Shown here in pieces: positions 26,071 to 36,241 of a stretch of 64,000 bases of DNA. The DNA comes from Bacteroidota bacterium (lineage in GTDB: Bacteria; Bacteroidota; Bacteroidia; Bacteroidales; SZUA-534), in contig QKGS01000005.1 of the NCBI GenBank assembly GCA_003250355.1, positions 1-64,000 of the forward strand, read 5' to 3'. The notes under the pieces are model-generated. The model had not been told where the DNA came from and did not search any database. It worked only from the letters and a program-made list of their open reading frames with translations. The position numbers were made by a program, and so were the translations under genes. Positions within the stretch are counted from its first letter, which is position 1. Each line of letters opens with the position of its first letter.

Positions 26071-27279
26071 ATGAAAACAAAAAGCTTTCAAAACACAGCT
26101 TGTAAAAACCAAACAGGTTTATTTTCGAAAAACAAATTATACAAAAACAATATTTGTATAATCTTATTAACATTTGTTATAATTTCCCTATCATGTAAAA
26201 AGGAAGAACCAGTGCCTCAAAACACAACCATTATTCATGTTGATGTAACTGAGAGCATTACTACTCCAACCACATGGACAGCCAATAAAGAATGGATTGT
26301 TGATGGAACTGTTTACATTGACAATGACTTAATTATAGAACCGGGTACTATAATTAGATTTAAAAAAGGGGCAGAACTCATTGTAGGATACAATGAAAGT
26401 GCATCAATAAAAGCAGCCGGACTAAAAGACAATACAATAAAATTTACATCAGCCGCTGTTAATCCTTCACCCGGCGATTGGAGAGGCTTACACTTCTATG
26501 ACAAAAACTCATCGTCAGCATCGGAGCTAAAGTACTGTACAATAGAATATGCAGGAGTCAACGATTCTAAAGGATTAATTAATTTAGATAACACTTCAAT
26601 AAAAATTGAAAACTGCAACTTAATTAAAAGTGCCGGATATGGCTTACTTGTATGGTCAGGCGCAAAATTTTCTTCATGCAAAAACAATTATATAAGTGAG
26701 TGCGATGACCACCCTATTTATACCGATGTTAATGCCGTAGCAACTATTGACTCATCGAACACTATTTTATCAAAAGATCAAAAAGGTATATACATTCATA
26801 ACTATGACCTAACCGGCAAAGTAAAATGGTTCAAACATGAGTCACCCTATATTATTGAATTTATCCGTTTCAACAATAATGCAGAACTTACTATTTTTCA
26901 AGGTGCCGAACTACAATTTAATGGTAACGGTTATCTTGAAATAGGTTACGATGGTTATGGTCGTCTTGAGGCTGTTGGCACTGTTAATGAACCAATTATA
27001 TTTACTTCGTCAGCAGGCTCTCCATCATCCGGTGACTGGAGCGGTATAAAATTTTATAATGGTACTACCGGCAATAGTATTATTAACAATTGTATTATTT
27101 CATACGCCGGAAAAGACGGATATGCAGGCATCCTATTAAACGAATGTGGTAATAAAGTAACTATAAAAAATACAAAAATTAATAATTCATCGAGTTGTGG
27201 TATTTACAACTACTATTCATCGCCTGTAATTCAAAATTGCATTTATTATAACTGTACCGGTGAGGTTTGCACCGATTAA
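26071..27279 (+). CDS. Lipoprotein with right-handed beta-helix repeats
   Basis: An unusually long basic N-region (about 26 residues) precedes the hydrophobic core NICIILLTFVIISLSC and lipobox Cys43. The body holds two copies of one unit of about 75 residues: IRFKKGAELIVGYNESASI ... PGDWRGLHFYD and LQFNGNGYLEIGYDGYGRL ... SGDWSGIKFYN, each followed by a rung rich in Asn and Ser (CTIEYAG, CIISYAG). This is the pattern of right-handed parallel beta-helix surface proteins, often carbohydrate-binding or lyase-like. I see no clear catalytic site. The long leader means that a shorter start cannot be excluded, but no in-frame ATG lies close before the hydrophobic core. Confidence 0.75.
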   Translation: MKTKSFQNTACKNQTGLFSKNKLYKNNICIILLTFVIISLSCKKEEPVPQNTTIIHVDVTESITTPTTWTANKEWIVDGTVYIDNDLIIEPGTIIRFKKGAELIVGYNESASIKAAGLKDNTIKFTSAAVNPSPGDWRGLHFYDKNSSSASELKYCTIEYAGVNDSKGLINLDNTSIKIENCNLIKSAGYGLLVWSGAKFSSCKNNYISECDDHPIYTDVNAVATIDSSNTILSKDQKGIYIHNYDLTGKVKWFKHESPYIIEFIRFNNNAELTIFQGAELQFNGNGYLEIGYDGYGRLEAVGTVNEPIIFTSSAGSPSSGDWSGIKFYNGTTGNSIINNCIISYAGKDGYAGILLNECGNKVTIKNTKINNSSSCGIYNYYSSPVIQNCIYYNCTGEVCTD

Positions 27280-27337
27280 ATTTTCTTGTAACATATAACA
27301 ACTGAAACTATTATCTGAATAAATACTTTAAATTATA

Positions 27338-27384
27338 TAAGCACTATAAACTTTGAATTAGCAACGCAAAGCTTATAGTGCTTA
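27338..27384. terminator. Inverted repeat after the beta-helix lipoprotein gene
   Basis: A 12-base stem TAAGCACTATAA/TTATAGTGCTTA (27338-27349 with 27373-27384), extended inward by CTTTG/CAAAG after one mismatch. The loop is 11 bases. There is no T run, so it may be a weak terminator or a transcript-end structure. Confidence 0.5.
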
Positions 27385-27497
27385 CTTCGTTAATCCATCC
27401 AATAACTATTTATCCATTATAATTTGTCATAAAAACTACCTATACCATATGCCTTAAAAGTTAATTGCTTATCGGTTTCTATTAAAGGAATTATTCT

Positions 27498-27505
27498 TAG
27501 TTTTG
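27498..27505 (+). promoter_or_regulatory. -7 element of cysS
   Basis: TAGTTTTG, 26 bases before the cysS ATG; perfect TAnnTTTG. Confidence 0.6.
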
Positions 27506-27531
27506 CCAATTCATTTTAAATATATTCAAAA

Positions 27532-29007
27532 ATGGCAGACAAGCTACTCATATACAATACTCTTACACGTAAAAAAGAAGAATTTAAACCTATAACACCA
27601 AACCAATTAGGATTATATGTTTGTGGCCCTACTGTTTACGGTGAAGCTCATTTGGGTCATGCTCGTCCGGCTATTACTTTCGATGTAGTGTACCGTTATT
27701 TTCAACACTTGGGCTATAAAGTTCGCTATGTTCGCAATATTACCGATGTAGGTCACCTAACCGATGAAATAGCCGGCGAAGGCGACGATAAAATAGCAAA
27801 AAAAGCCCGTATTGAACAGCTCGAACCCATGGAAGTGGTTCACCGATATACCGAAAGTTATCATGAAAACATGAAAGCCCTGAACGTTCTTTCACCAAGT
27901 ATAGAACCGCGCGCAACAGGGCATATAATTGAACAGCAGCAACTTATAAAAGCAATAATAGAAAAAGGTTACGCATACGAAGCTAACGGCAATGTATATT
28001 TCGATGTATTGAAATACAATAAAAGCCATGAGTATGGCAAACTCTCAGGGCGCAAGGTTGAAGACCTTTTTGAAAATACCCGCGAACTCGACGGACAATC
28101 GGAGAAACGCAACAGCTACGATTTTGCCCTGTGGAAAAATGCATCGCCCCAACATATTATGCGCTGGCCCTCGCCATGGGGCGAAGGATTCCCCGGTTGG
28201 CACAGCGAATGTGTTGCTATGGGTACAAAATACCTTGGCGAACAATTCGATATTCACGGCGGTGGTATGGACTTAATATTCCCACACCACGAAGCTGAAA
28301 TAGCTCAGTCGGTTGCCTGTTTCGGAAAAGATTCGGTTAACTACTGGATGCATAACAATATGATTACCATCAATGGTCAGAAAATGGGAAAATCATTGGG
28401 CAACTTTATTACCTTGAACGAGTTTTTTACCGGAAACCATGAACTGTTAGAGCAAGCTTACTCACCAATGACAGTTAGGTTCTTTATACTTCAGGCACAA
28501 TACCGCGGAACTGTCGACTTTGGCAACGAAGCATTGAAAGCAGCCGAAAAAGGGCTAGAACGATTAATGAATGCTTACACTGCACTCGAAAAAATTGCCC
28601 CTGCAAAAGAGTCGGAGGTAGATGTAGCTTTGCTTAAACAAAATTGTTATAATGCTCTGAACGACGACTTTAACACCCCAATACTGATTGCAAACCTGTT
28701 TGAAACTGTTAAAACCATAAACTCAATAATTGCCGGAAACATAACTATTGATAGTAATGGGTTAAATGAACTCAAACAACTGTTTGATGTATTTGTGTTT
28801 GAAATACTGGGACTTAAAAATGAGGCTCACCAAGCTACAAGTAACAATGAACTTACAGGTAAGCTTATTGAAATGCTCGGGCAAATGCGAATTGACGCAA
28901 AAGCCAATAAAGACTGGGCTACTTCCGATAAAATAAGAAACGAACTTACAGCAATGGGTGTTACCATAAAAGATACTAAAGAGGGGTTTGAGTGGGAGAT
29001 AAACTAA
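27532..29007 (+). CDS. cysS: Cysteinyl-tRNA synthetase
   Basis: A 491-residue class I synthetase. [15 protein letters not shown] near the start holds the HIGH-type motif and one zinc Cys. The zinc site is completed by [11 protein letters not shown] and the [14 protein letters not shown] segment. The KMSKS loop reads KMGKSLGN. The C-terminal helical anticodon domain ends with [11 protein letters not shown]. Length and motif spacing are typical. asnS follows 66 bases downstream on the same strand with no terminator between them, so the two synthetases are probably cotranscribed from the promoter at 27498. Confidence 0.97.
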   Translation: MADKLLIYNTLTRKKEEFKPITPNQLGLYVCGPTVYGEAHLGHARPAITFDVVYRYFQHLGYKVRYVRNITDVGHLTDEIAGEGDDKIAKKARIEQLEPMEVVHRYTESYHENMKALNVLSPSIEPRATGHIIEQQQLIKAIIEKGYAYEANGNVYFDVLKYNKSHEYGKLSGRKVEDLFENTRELDGQSEKRNSYDFALWKNASPQHIMRWPSPWGEGFPGWHSECVAMGTKYLGEQFDIHGGGMDLIFPHHEAEIAQSVACFGKDSVNYWMHNNMITINGQKMGKSLGNFITLNEFFTGNHELLEQAYSPMTVRFFILQAQYRGTVDFGNEALKAAEKGLERLMNAYTALEKIAPAKESEVDVALLKQNCYNALNDDFNTPILIANLFETVKTINSIIAGNITIDSNGLNELKQLFDVFVFEILGLKNEAHQATSNNELTGKLIEMLGQMRIDAKANKDWATSDKIRNELTAMGVTIKDTKEGFEWEIN

Positions 29008-29073
29008 CTATTAATGTAATTGCTAACCTGATTATTAAACATAATTAAATATCACACAATATTATTTAAAAAA

Positions 29074-30522
29074 ATGACTGAACTCAAAAGAACCAAAGTA
29101 GTAGATGTACTTAAACGCTCCGATTACGGCAGCGAAGTATGTGTGAAAGGGTGGGTACGAACCATGCGCGACAGTAAAAATGTAGCTTTTATAGCTCTGA
29201 ACGACGGCTCGGTAATACACAACGTACAAATAGTTGTTGACCCCCTTACAATAGGCGAAAATATACTAAACCGTATTCATACCGGGGCTTCGCTTTCTGT
29301 AACAGGAACACTGATTGAAAGTCAGGGGTCAGGACAAAGTGTAGAATTATCGGCCAAGGAAGTAATAGTATTAGGTGAAGCTAACCCCGATTTTTACCCT
29401 TTGCAACCCAAACGTCACAGCTTAGAATTTTTACGTGAAAAAGGACACTTACGTATGCGTACCAACCTTTTTGGTGCCATATTCCGTATTCGTCACGCTA
29501 TGGCTTTTGCTATTCACGAATTTTTCAACAATAAAGGTTTTAAATACTGGCACTCGCCTATTATTACAGGTTCCGATGCCGAAGGTGCAGGCGAAATGTT
29601 TCAGGTTACTACACTCGACTTGAACAACCCTCCGCGCACCGAAGATGGTGAAATAGACTATTCAAAAGATTTCTTTGGTAAAATGACAAATATGACCGTA
29701 TCGGGTCAGCTCGAAGGAGAACTTGCCGCACTGGCTTTGGGCGAAATATATACTTTTGGCCCTACGTTCCGTGCCGAAAATTCAAACACTTCGCGACACC
29801 TTGCCGAATTTTGGATGATAGAACCCGAAATGGCTTTCTACGACATTCACGACAATATGGATTTGGCTGAGGAAATGTTACAATACCTGGTTAAATACGC
29901 TCTTGACAATTGCAAAGATGACCTTTTGTTCCTTGAAAAACGATTGTTGGAAGAAGAAAAACAAAAGCCTCAGAACGAACGTTCACCTATGCCGCTTATT
30001 GAAAAACTTGAATTTGTTTTAAACAATAAATTTGAACGACTAACTTATACTCAGGCTATTGAAGTTCTTAAAGACTCAAAACCTGCTAAAAACAATAAAT
30101 TTGAATTCCCTGTTGAATGGGGTATCGACTTACAATCGGAGCATGAGCGTTATTTGGTTGAAAAACACTTCAAAAAGCCGGTTATCCTTACCGATTATCC
30201 CCGCGATATTAAAGCATTCTACATGAAACAAAACGACGACGGTAAAACTGTTCGTGCTATGGATGTTCTGTTTCCCGGAATAGGTGAAATTATTGGAGGT
30301 TCGCAACGTGAAGAGAGCTACGAAAAACTTAAAAAACGTATTGATGAAATGGGAATTCCGGAAGAAGAAATGTGGTGGTTCCTTGATACACGCAAGTTCG
30401 GAACTGTCCCTCACAGCGGATACGGACTTGGATTTGAGCGAATGATGCTGTTTGTAACAGGAATGGGCAATATTCGCGATGTAATCCCTTTCCCAAGAAC
30501 TCCTAAAAATGCTGAGTTTTAG
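29074..30522 (+). CDS. asnS: Asparaginyl-tRNA synthetase
   Basis: A 482-residue class IIb synthetase. The N-terminal OB-fold anticodon domain ([18 protein letters not shown]) is followed by the catalytic core: the [18 protein letters not shown] segment, motif 2 [20 protein letters not shown] and motif 3 [15 protein letters not shown]. The ETFRAENS-like motif and lack of an Asp-specific insertion favour AsnRS over AspRS. A strong terminator follows, so this is the end of the cysS-asnS unit. The tRNA-Asn gene lies 20 kb away and is not linked. Confidence 0.96.
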   Translation: MTELKRTKVVDVLKRSDYGSEVCVKGWVRTMRDSKNVAFIALNDGSVIHNVQIVVDPLTIGENILNRIHTGASLSVTGTLIESQGSGQSVELSAKEVIVLGEANPDFYPLQPKRHSLEFLREKGHLRMRTNLFGAIFRIRHAMAFAIHEFFNNKGFKYWHSPIITGSDAEGAGEMFQVTTLDLNNPPRTEDGEIDYSKDFFGKMTNMTVSGQLEGELAALALGEIYTFGPTFRAENSNTSRHLAEFWMIEPEMAFYDIHDNMDLAEEMLQYLVKYALDNCKDDLLFLEKRLLEEEKQKPQNERSPMPLIEKLEFVLNNKFERLTYTQAIEVLKDSKPAKNNKFEFPVEWGIDLQSEHERYLVEKHFKKPVILTDYPRDIKAFYMKQNDDGKTVRAMDVLFPGIGEIIGGSQREESYEKLKKRIDEMGIPEEEMWWFLDTRKFGTVPHSGYGLGFERMMLFVTGMGNIRDVIPFPRTPKNAEF

Positions 30523-30550
30523 TTTTTCAAGCTAAGATAATCAAGATATG

Positions 30551-30594
30551 AAGAGCGCAAAGTAGTTTTCATAAATAGCTTTGCGCTCTTTTTT
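30551..30594 (+). terminator. Terminator after asnS
   Basis: A perfect 12-base stem AAGAGCGCAAAG/CTTTGCGCTCTT (30551-30562 with 30579-30590), then T's to 30594. Confidence 0.9.
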
Positions 30595-30630
30595 ATTATC
30601 TTTATATATTGACTATTAAACCATATAATT

Positions 30631-31113
30631 ATGTTCAGATTTATCGGGTTACTATTGATTCTATTTACAGTGAGCTTTAAATGTTTTACTCAAGCTACCG
30701 ATAAAAATATAAACATTGAAATTACTCAGTTTATTTTCGACGATACCGAAAACAATATTACTTACTCTGTAAATAATGAAAAGTTTATAGTATACAAAAC
30801 ACGAAATATTTCAAAAAGTAAGGCAATAAAAATTGCTGCATATAATAAGATACTAGATCAAGAAACACTTACTCAGTTGTGCGATACTTTAAATACAATA
30901 AGCTCCAAACAGCTTTTAAAAATGTACACCGATGGCGAGGAAACTAAGTATGTTTTAACTTTTGATATTACAACAACTGACGTTAAAATATATAGTATGC
31001 TTGAAAATTACTATGTCGCTGAATTTGACCATCTGCTCAAATATTTGAATACTCTGATACCCGAATGCCCTAAAAAAATTGATTTTAAGAATTTACCTAC
31101 TAATGGTGAATAA
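30631..31113 (+). CDS. Secreted protein of unknown function
   Basis: A signal peptide (MFRFIGLLLILFTVSFKCFTQA) precedes about 138 residues with no family I recognise. The mature part alternates beta strands (ENNITYSVNNEKFIVYKTRN, KYVLTFDITTTDVKIYSM) with a helix near the end and one Cys (LIPECPKK). A near-consensus -7 element TATCTTTA lies at 30597-30604, 26 bases before the ATG. It is a single gene; its last bases overlap the RhuM-like scrap that follows. Confidence 0.6.
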   Translation: MFRFIGLLLILFTVSFKCFTQATDKNINIEITQFIFDDTENNITYSVNNEKFIVYKTRNISKSKAIKIAAYNKILDQETLTQLCDTLNTISSKQLLKMYTDGEETKYVLTFDITTTDVKIYSMLENYYVAEFDHLLKYLNTLIPECPKKIDFKNLPTNGE

Positions 31114-31237
31114 ACATATTTACATATATAACCTTAGTTATACTAAAGCAGCGCTTACATTTGCCGGCAAACATCAAACCAACCCAACCAAATTTTACAA
31201 TCTCGATGCCATAATTGCCGTAGGCTATCTTTTTTAA
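31103..31237 (+). pseudogene. RhuM-family gene scrap
   Basis: A 44-codon frame ends with KFYNLDAIIAVGY then LF and a stop. YNLDAIIAVGYRVNS is a hallmark segment of RhuM-family proteins (usually over 300 residues), so codons from about 31187 to 31228 look like a short internal piece of such a gene. The residues before it (YTKAALTFAGKHQTNPT) are only loosely similar and everything after Tyr is lost. The ATG at 31103 overlaps the end of the preceding gene and is probably not a real start. Confidence 0.55.
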
Positions 31238-31283
31238 CACTAGTTAAATATTACAGAGTATACTCCACTAGAAACATTATTGT

Positions 31284-31291
31284 TATCTTTG
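31284..31291 (+). promoter_or_regulatory. -7 element of rpoN
   Basis: TATCTTTG, 38 bases before the rpoN ATG; perfect TAnnTTTG. Confidence 0.55.
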
Positions 31292-31329
31292 TCGTATAAT
31301 AATTGTTACTAAACAATAGGGTATAAACT

Positions 31330-32766
31330 ATGCTAAAACAGCGCTTACAACAAAAGCTATTACAGAAACTATCGCCTCAGCAAATACAATTAATTAAGTT
31401 GCTCGAAATACCTATTATGCAACTCGATCAGCGCATTAAGAGCGAACTGGAAGAGAATCCGGCTTTAGAAGAAGGTGCTGACCTTGACTTAGATATGCCC
31501 GAAGATCCACATGAGGTAAAAGAGCAGGACGAAGTGTCGTTCGAAGAATATTTCAAAGATGAACACACTCCCGATTATCGTTTGCAAACCAACAACTACT
31601 CTAAAGACCAGGAATACAAAGAGATACCTTTTTCGCAAGGCTCCAGCTTTCACGAAAGCCTCATAGACCAATTGAGCCTTACCGACCTAAATGAATTTGA
31701 GCGTAAGCTTGCCGAATATATTATTGGCAATATCGACGACGATGGCTATCTGCGCCGCGATATATCGGCTATTGTCGACGATTTGGCATTTGCTCTGAGC
31801 ATTGAAGTAGATGAAGAAAAACTATACGAAATACTACGTGTTATACAAGGTTTTGACCCTGCCGGTGTAGGTGCAGAAACATTGCAGGAGTGTTTACTGT
31901 TACAATTGGCAAAAAAACCACACGACGACCCCGATGTTGTTCTGGCTGAACGCATTATTAAAGAAAATTTCGAGGAATTTACTAAAAAGCACTACGACAA
32001 AATACTTGCAAAACAAGAGGTTGACGAAGATGAATTAAAAGATGCTTTAGAGTATATTGTAAAACTAAATCCTAAGCCGGGAGGCTCATACTCCGACCCT
32101 CAGGAAAATATGTCGGCACCTATTATCCCCGACTTTATACTTGAAAATACCGATGGCATACTCGATGTTCAGCTAAACGAACGCAACGTACCCGAACTTA
32201 GGGTAAGTCGCACATATGCCGAAATGCTCAACGATATATCGAAGCAAAAGAAAAAAAGCAAAACCGAACGGGAAACCATATCATTTGTAAAGCAGAAACT
32301 CGATTCTGCACAATGGTTTATCGATGCTATTCAACAACGACACAATACACTTTTAGTAACCATGGAAGCTATTATTGCATATCAAAAAGAGTACTTCCTC
32401 GATGGCGACGAAAAGAAACTCAAACCAATGATTCTGAAAGATATAGCCGATGCTACCGGGTTAGATATTTCAACCATATCGCGCGTGGCAAACAGCAAAC
32501 ATATTCAAACCGATTTTGGCATATTCTCACTTAAATCGTTCTTTTCGGAATCAATGCAAACAACATCGGGCGAGGAGGTTTCGGCACGTGAAATTAAAAG
32601 CATTTTAGCCGAGGCTGTTGAAAATGAGAACAAACGAAAGCCACTTACCGACGATAAGCTCTGCGAATTACTAAACGAAAAGGGTTATCAAATAGCTCGT
32701 CGCACAGTAGCAAAATACCGTGAGCAATTAGATATTCCGGTGGCAAGGCTGAGAAAGGAGTTGTAA
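31330..32766 (+). CDS. rpoN: RNA polymerase sigma-54 factor
   Basis: A 478-residue sigma-54. Region I is Gln/Leu-rich (LQQKLLQKLSPQQIQLIKLL) and interacts with enhancer-binding ATPases. An acidic region II follows, then the core-binding region (ILRVIQGFDPAGVGAETLQE), the helix-turn-helix (ATGLDISTISRVANSKHIQT) and the RpoN box as ARRTVAKYREQL near the C-terminus. All parts are present. The start is an ATG 38 bases after a housekeeping-type -7 element. No bacterial enhancer-binding protein is encoded in this window, so its regulon must lie elsewhere. Confidence 0.97.
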   Translation: MLKQRLQQKLLQKLSPQQIQLIKLLEIPIMQLDQRIKSELEENPALEEGADLDLDMPEDPHEVKEQDEVSFEEYFKDEHTPDYRLQTNNYSKDQEYKEIPFSQGSSFHESLIDQLSLTDLNEFERKLAEYIIGNIDDDGYLRRDISAIVDDLAFALSIEVDEEKLYEILRVIQGFDPAGVGAETLQECLLLQLAKKPHDDPDVVLAERIIKENFEEFTKKHYDKILAKQEVDEDELKDALEYIVKLNPKPGGSYSDPQENMSAPIIPDFILENTDGILDVQLNERNVPELRVSRTYAEMLNDISKQKKKSKTERETISFVKQKLDSAQWFIDAIQQRHNTLLVTMEAIIAYQKEYFLDGDEKKLKPMILKDIADATGLDISTISRVANSKHIQTDFGIFSLKSFFSESMQTTSGEEVSAREIKSILAEAVENENKRKPLTDDKLCELLNEKGYQIARRTVAKYREQLDIPVARLRKEL

Positions 32767-32793
32767 AAAAAATAACGGGTATTATTAACTTAT

Positions 32794-33462
32794 TTACTCT
32801 CCCTTGCCGTAAATAACTTTTCCCTTGGTAAGCCACGATGTACCGAATGCCCACAAAGCCAAAGTTTCGCACCAGAATACTATATTTAGTTTATCGAGTC
32901 CCGGCCAGCGCCCTTTAAGAAGGAATGAATAAAATCCACAAAAAACAACACAACCTATCATTACATACCCGCAAATACGGTATATGGTATTGCGCTTACG
33001 CTTTCTAGCTGTCATTTGCCCTGAGCTGTATGTGCGTGTAAACAGTACCAGCGAAAAATAAATAAACACTCCAAAAAGCAAAGCTGCTGAAGTGTAATGA
33101 ACATAGCCTACCCATGTATACTCAATATAAGGCAACTGATTGCAACACGCTTCGCCTTTAAAGTTGGTTGGTAACCATGCTACACCTAATGCAAATATAA
33201 ATGCAAGCAAACCTGCTATGCGGTCTTCCTTTTCATAACCTTTATATGCAAACATAAAGAACGATATAGCACACATTACCCCCACAAAAATATTGCGCAT
33301 ACAGGTATGGTAATAGTTACTCATAGACACCTGAATGCTGCAACAATCGCAAGCAATGAATGAAACAGTAGCCAGAACTATGGGTAATGATATTCCGATA
33401 ATTCCTACTGCACGGCGCAACAACTGATATGAAATAACTTCGGGGTTTGTTTTATTTTCCAT
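32794..33462 (-). CDS. Multi-pass membrane protein, DUF998-like
   Basis: A 222-residue protein with about six membrane segments (near 22-40, 58-75, 84-100, 120-145, 163-183 and 195-210). The segment SNYYHTCMRNIFVGVMCAIS before the second membrane span, and the overall layout, resemble DUF998-type integral membrane proteins. Several Cys lie together (ACDCC at about 38-42, EACCNQ later), which is unusual. Function unknown. It converges with rpoN with a 27-base gap and is followed upstream by the GNAT gene on the same strand. Confidence 0.55.
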   Translation of the reverse strand: MENKTNPEVISYQLLRRAVGIIGISLPIVLATVSFIACDCCSIQVSMSNYYHTCMRNIFVGVMCAISFFMFAYKGYEKEDRIAGLLAFIFALGVAWLPTNFKGEACCNQLPYIEYTWVGYVHYTSAALLFGVFIYFSLVLFTRTYSSGQMTARKRKRNTIYRICGYVMIGCVVFCGFYSFLLKGRWPGLDKLNIVFWCETLALWAFGTSWLTKGKVIYGKGE

Positions 33463-33502
33463 AAATATTATTGTTTGGTTAAACAGCTGCTAAATTAAAA
33501 AA

Positions 33503-34099
33503 TTAATTGACATAATTTAATTTTCGCATAAACCATAATTCATTACATATACCCTCGGTTTTCCAAATGTGATAAGGCTCAAAGCCAAATCGCTTATATA
33601 CTCTGTAATTTTTTGCTATCGATGTTTCAAGATATATAGGTAAACCCATTTTTTCAGCTTCTTCAAATATTGCTTTTTGTAATTCATAAGCAGCTCCATT
33701 ACCTTTTCCCGAATCTTTTACCCCCAAAAACCAAAAATAAAGAAAATTCCCATCGGCCTGACGCTTGCTTTTTATATAAGCATCACGCTTCAACACCTTA
33801 AACACGTTCCTTAACCCAATAGTACCAATTGCCAGCACTGCCTGATTCCAATAATCGCTTACCGATTCCTTTTTTGCATTGTAGCGGTAGCAAACAGCCA
33901 CCCCGGTTTCATCGGTGGAAATATAAACACCCTTTCGGGCAAATGCCGTAAGAAAAACATATTTGGCAAGACCTTCTATTCTTCTCTTCTTATGTTTTGC
34001 ATTTGGAGCAATTACCGAATTTACACTCGGATTATCAATAAAAGCTTCTGTAATAATATTTACTACAAGAGTTAAGTCTCTTTTTTCGGCCTGTCTCAT
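33503..34099 (-). CDS. GNAT-family N-acetyltransferase
   Basis: A 198-residue single-domain acyltransferase of the GNAT fold. The acetyl-CoA-binding motif A is recognisable as FLGVKDSGKGNGAAYELQKA, followed by EEAEKMGLPIYLETSIAKN and the C-terminal VYKRFGFEPYHIW typical of the fold. Substrate unknown; small molecules or protein N-termini are both possible. It lies 40 bases upstream of the DUF998-like gene on the same strand and 41 bases downstream of the PPOx-fold gene, so the three may form one transcript. Confidence 0.85.
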   Translation of the reverse strand: MRQAEKRDLTLVVNIITEAFIDNPSVNSVIAPNAKHKKRRIEGLAKYVFLTAFARKGVYISTDETGVAVCYRYNAKKESVSDYWNQAVLAIGTIGLRNVFKVLKRDAYIKSKRQADGNFLYFWFLGVKDSGKGNGAAYELQKAIFEEAEKMGLPIYLETSIAKNYRVYKRFGFEPYHIWKTEGICNELWFMRKLNYVN

Positions 34100-34140
34100 A
34101 TTTAGTGATTTATGAGAACAAATATAATTGTGTTTTATTA

Positions 34141-34659
34141 TTACTCGAAAATAATTTCAGGCGAACGCATAGTAGCCGGTTCGTTCACCACTCCTTTGCT
34201 ATAATTTACTACGTCAACTGTTTTGGGAATAACCTTAATTAGAACAAAATTTTCCTGCCACCCCGGAATTGAGTTCCAGTATTCTCGCTTCATGCTCATT
34301 AGCAACTCTTTATTATCAATTATTGTAGCAGTACCGTTTATGGTTACATATCCTTCGGCTTGCGAATGGTTAGCATAATAAACTACAACATTTTTATTGT
34401 TCTGTATTTGGCTTACTTTACGGCTTTTACGGTTAGTAGCAAACCAAACAACAAAATCGTTGTTCAAAGGGAACGGATTCATAGTGCGCACCACAGGCAA
34501 TCCACTTTTTTCAACTGTTACCAAAGCACAGTAGTCCGACTTTCCAACAATTTCCAAAGCTGCCGACTTATATTTTTCATTTTCATTTTGAGCATTTGAA
34601 TTTGTTATTATCATTAGTGTTAATACTACTGTAAATAATTTTAAAATGGCTGACTTCAT
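34141..34659 (-). CDS. Exported pyridoxamine-5'-phosphate-oxidase-fold protein
   Basis: The body has the split-barrel flavin-binding pattern of the PPOx family (DYCALVTVEKSGLPVVRTMNP, FVVWFATNRKSRKVSQIQ, VVVYYANHSQAEGYVTI). What is odd is a clear signal peptide, MKSAILKLFTVVLTLMIITNSNAQ, so the protein should act in the periplasm or on the surface, where flavin must be supplied by export. Related cytoplasmic proteins bind FMN, F420 or heme. The start is fixed by the signal peptide. Confidence 0.8.
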   Translation of the reverse strand: MKSAILKLFTVVLTLMIITNSNAQNENEKYKSAALEIVGKSDYCALVTVEKSGLPVVRTMNPFPLNNDFVVWFATNRKSRKVSQIQNNKNVVVYYANHSQAEGYVTINGTATIIDNKELLMSMKREYWNSIPGWQENFVLIKVIPKTVDVVNYSKGVVNEPATMRSPEIIFE

Positions 34660-34740
34660 AATAATGTGTTTTAGTTAATAATTATTTTCAGATAAGACCA
34701 ACAATTAATGTAATACCCTTAAAATAATGTGAACAATAAT

Positions 34741-36186
34741 TTATATTTCCGTATCAAACGAATCGTTTACAACCCACAGAAAAATAGCCATTGAAACTAC
34801 ACCGGCAGCTGCTCCGACAGAATAAGCAAGCATATGATTAAGGTCTAAACCGCCATTATTGTTAGGTGCTATAAGCAAATAAGTAAAGCATATAGTTGTC
34901 ATAATAGTAGCAGGAATCGACATAAGCCAGTGAGGTTTTGTTTTCGAAGCCAGGTATTTTGCCCCTGTCCACAACATTATTACAGATAAAAACTGATTAA
35001 AAAGTCCGAGAAATTTCCATATAGTTGAAAAATCGATTTGCGAAAGCACATAACCAACCGCAAACAAGGGGATACTTACCCATACTCTTCGTCCTAGCGA
35101 CGATTGCTTGATTTTCAGTGCATCGGCTATTATTAGTCGGGCACTACGAAATGCGGTGTCGCCGGTGGTAATGGGGGCTGCAATTACCCCTATTATGGTA
35201 ATGGCTGCACCTATTTTACCAAACCATGTCTGGCAAATATCTTTTACAATAGCTGCCGGATTTTGCCCCGATAGTATTGCATTATTCAATCCGTCAGCGT
35301 TATTGTAATAATTCATTGCTGCTGTTGCCCAAATTATTGCCACTATCCCCTCGGTTATCATAGCACCGTAAAACACATATCGCCCCTGCTTTTCGTTTTT
35401 CATACAACGCGCCATCATTGGCGATTGTGTTGAGTGAAAGCCCGAAATAGCACCACACGATATTACTATAAACATCATTGGATAGAGTAAATTAACCTTC
35501 GGATTATGATGGAGATTCTTTAAATCGGATATTTGGATTTCATTCAAATGAAAACTCCCATTTGATGTGTTTACAATCATATACCCCGCTATAAGTAGTG
35601 CCATAATAATAAGAGCAGCTCCAAAAACAGGGTATATCTTTCCTATTATCTGATTAATAGGTAATAAAGTGGCTATTAAATAGTAAACAAATATTATATA
35701 AAGCCATACTTTAAAGTTGATACCGGTATATGAATTGAGCAAATCGGCAGGGCCGTTAACAAACGCAACTCCTACCATTACAAGCAACAATAATGTAAAA
35801 ATACGTAACGACTGACGAAAACCATTGCCCAAATATCGGCCAACTAATTCGGGCAATGATGCGCCATTGTTGCGTATTGAAATCATTCCTGAAAAATAAT
35901 CGTGAACTGCGCCCATAAATATATTACCCAGAACTATCCACACATAAGCCAAAGGACCATATTTTGCTCCAAGTATTGCTCCAAATATTGGACCTAACCC
36001 TGCTATGTTAAGAAACTGAATGGTGTACATACGCCATGGCTTCATGGGTATATAATCAACCCCGTCATTGAGGCGAACTGCCGGGGTTTTTATAGTACTG
36101 TCGGCTCCAAAAAACCGCTCAATAAAGCGACCATAAATAGAGAAACCTGCTATAAGAGCAGCAATAGCTATTAGGAATGAAATCAT
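34741..36186 (-). CDS. CstA-family membrane transporter
   Basis: A 481-residue inner-membrane carrier with about 13 membrane segments. It contains the family words FGAILGAKYGPLAYVWIVLG, GAVHDYFSGMISIRNNG and GFHSTQSPMMARC. CstA-type carriers import pyruvate or small peptides during carbon limitation. At 481 residues it is shorter than the Escherichia coli CstA and fits the short CstA group of Bacteroidota; the substrate is not readable from the sequence. A perfect -7 element lies 19 bases before the start. Confidence 0.9.
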   Translation of the reverse strand: MISFLIAIAALIAGFSIYGRFIERFFGADSTIKTPAVRLNDGVDYIPMKPWRMYTIQFLNIAGLGPIFGAILGAKYGPLAYVWIVLGNIFMGAVHDYFSGMISIRNNGASLPELVGRYLGNGFRQSLRIFTLLLLVMVGVAFVNGPADLLNSYTGINFKVWLYIIFVYYLIATLLPINQIIGKIYPVFGAALIIMALLIAGYMIVNTSNGSFHLNEIQISDLKNLHHNPKVNLLYPMMFIVISCGAISGFHSTQSPMMARCMKNEKQGRYVFYGAMITEGIVAIIWATAAMNYYNNADGLNNAILSGQNPAAIVKDICQTWFGKIGAAITIIGVIAAPITTGDTAFRSARLIIADALKIKQSSLGRRVWVSIPLFAVGYVLSQIDFSTIWKFLGLFNQFLSVIMLWTGAKYLASKTKPHWLMSIPATIMTTICFTYLLIAPNNNGGLDLNHMLAYSVGAAAGVVSMAIFLWVVNDSFDTEI

Positions 36187-36204
36187 TTAAAGTGAAATTT
36201 TACA

Positions 36205-36212
36205 CAAAAATA
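36205..36212 (-). promoter_or_regulatory. -7 element of the CstA-family gene
   Basis: TATTTTTG on the minus strand, 19 bases upstream of the start at 36186. Confidence 0.6.
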
Positions 36213-36241
36213 AGTATTAAATAATTTTTGGCATTATTATT

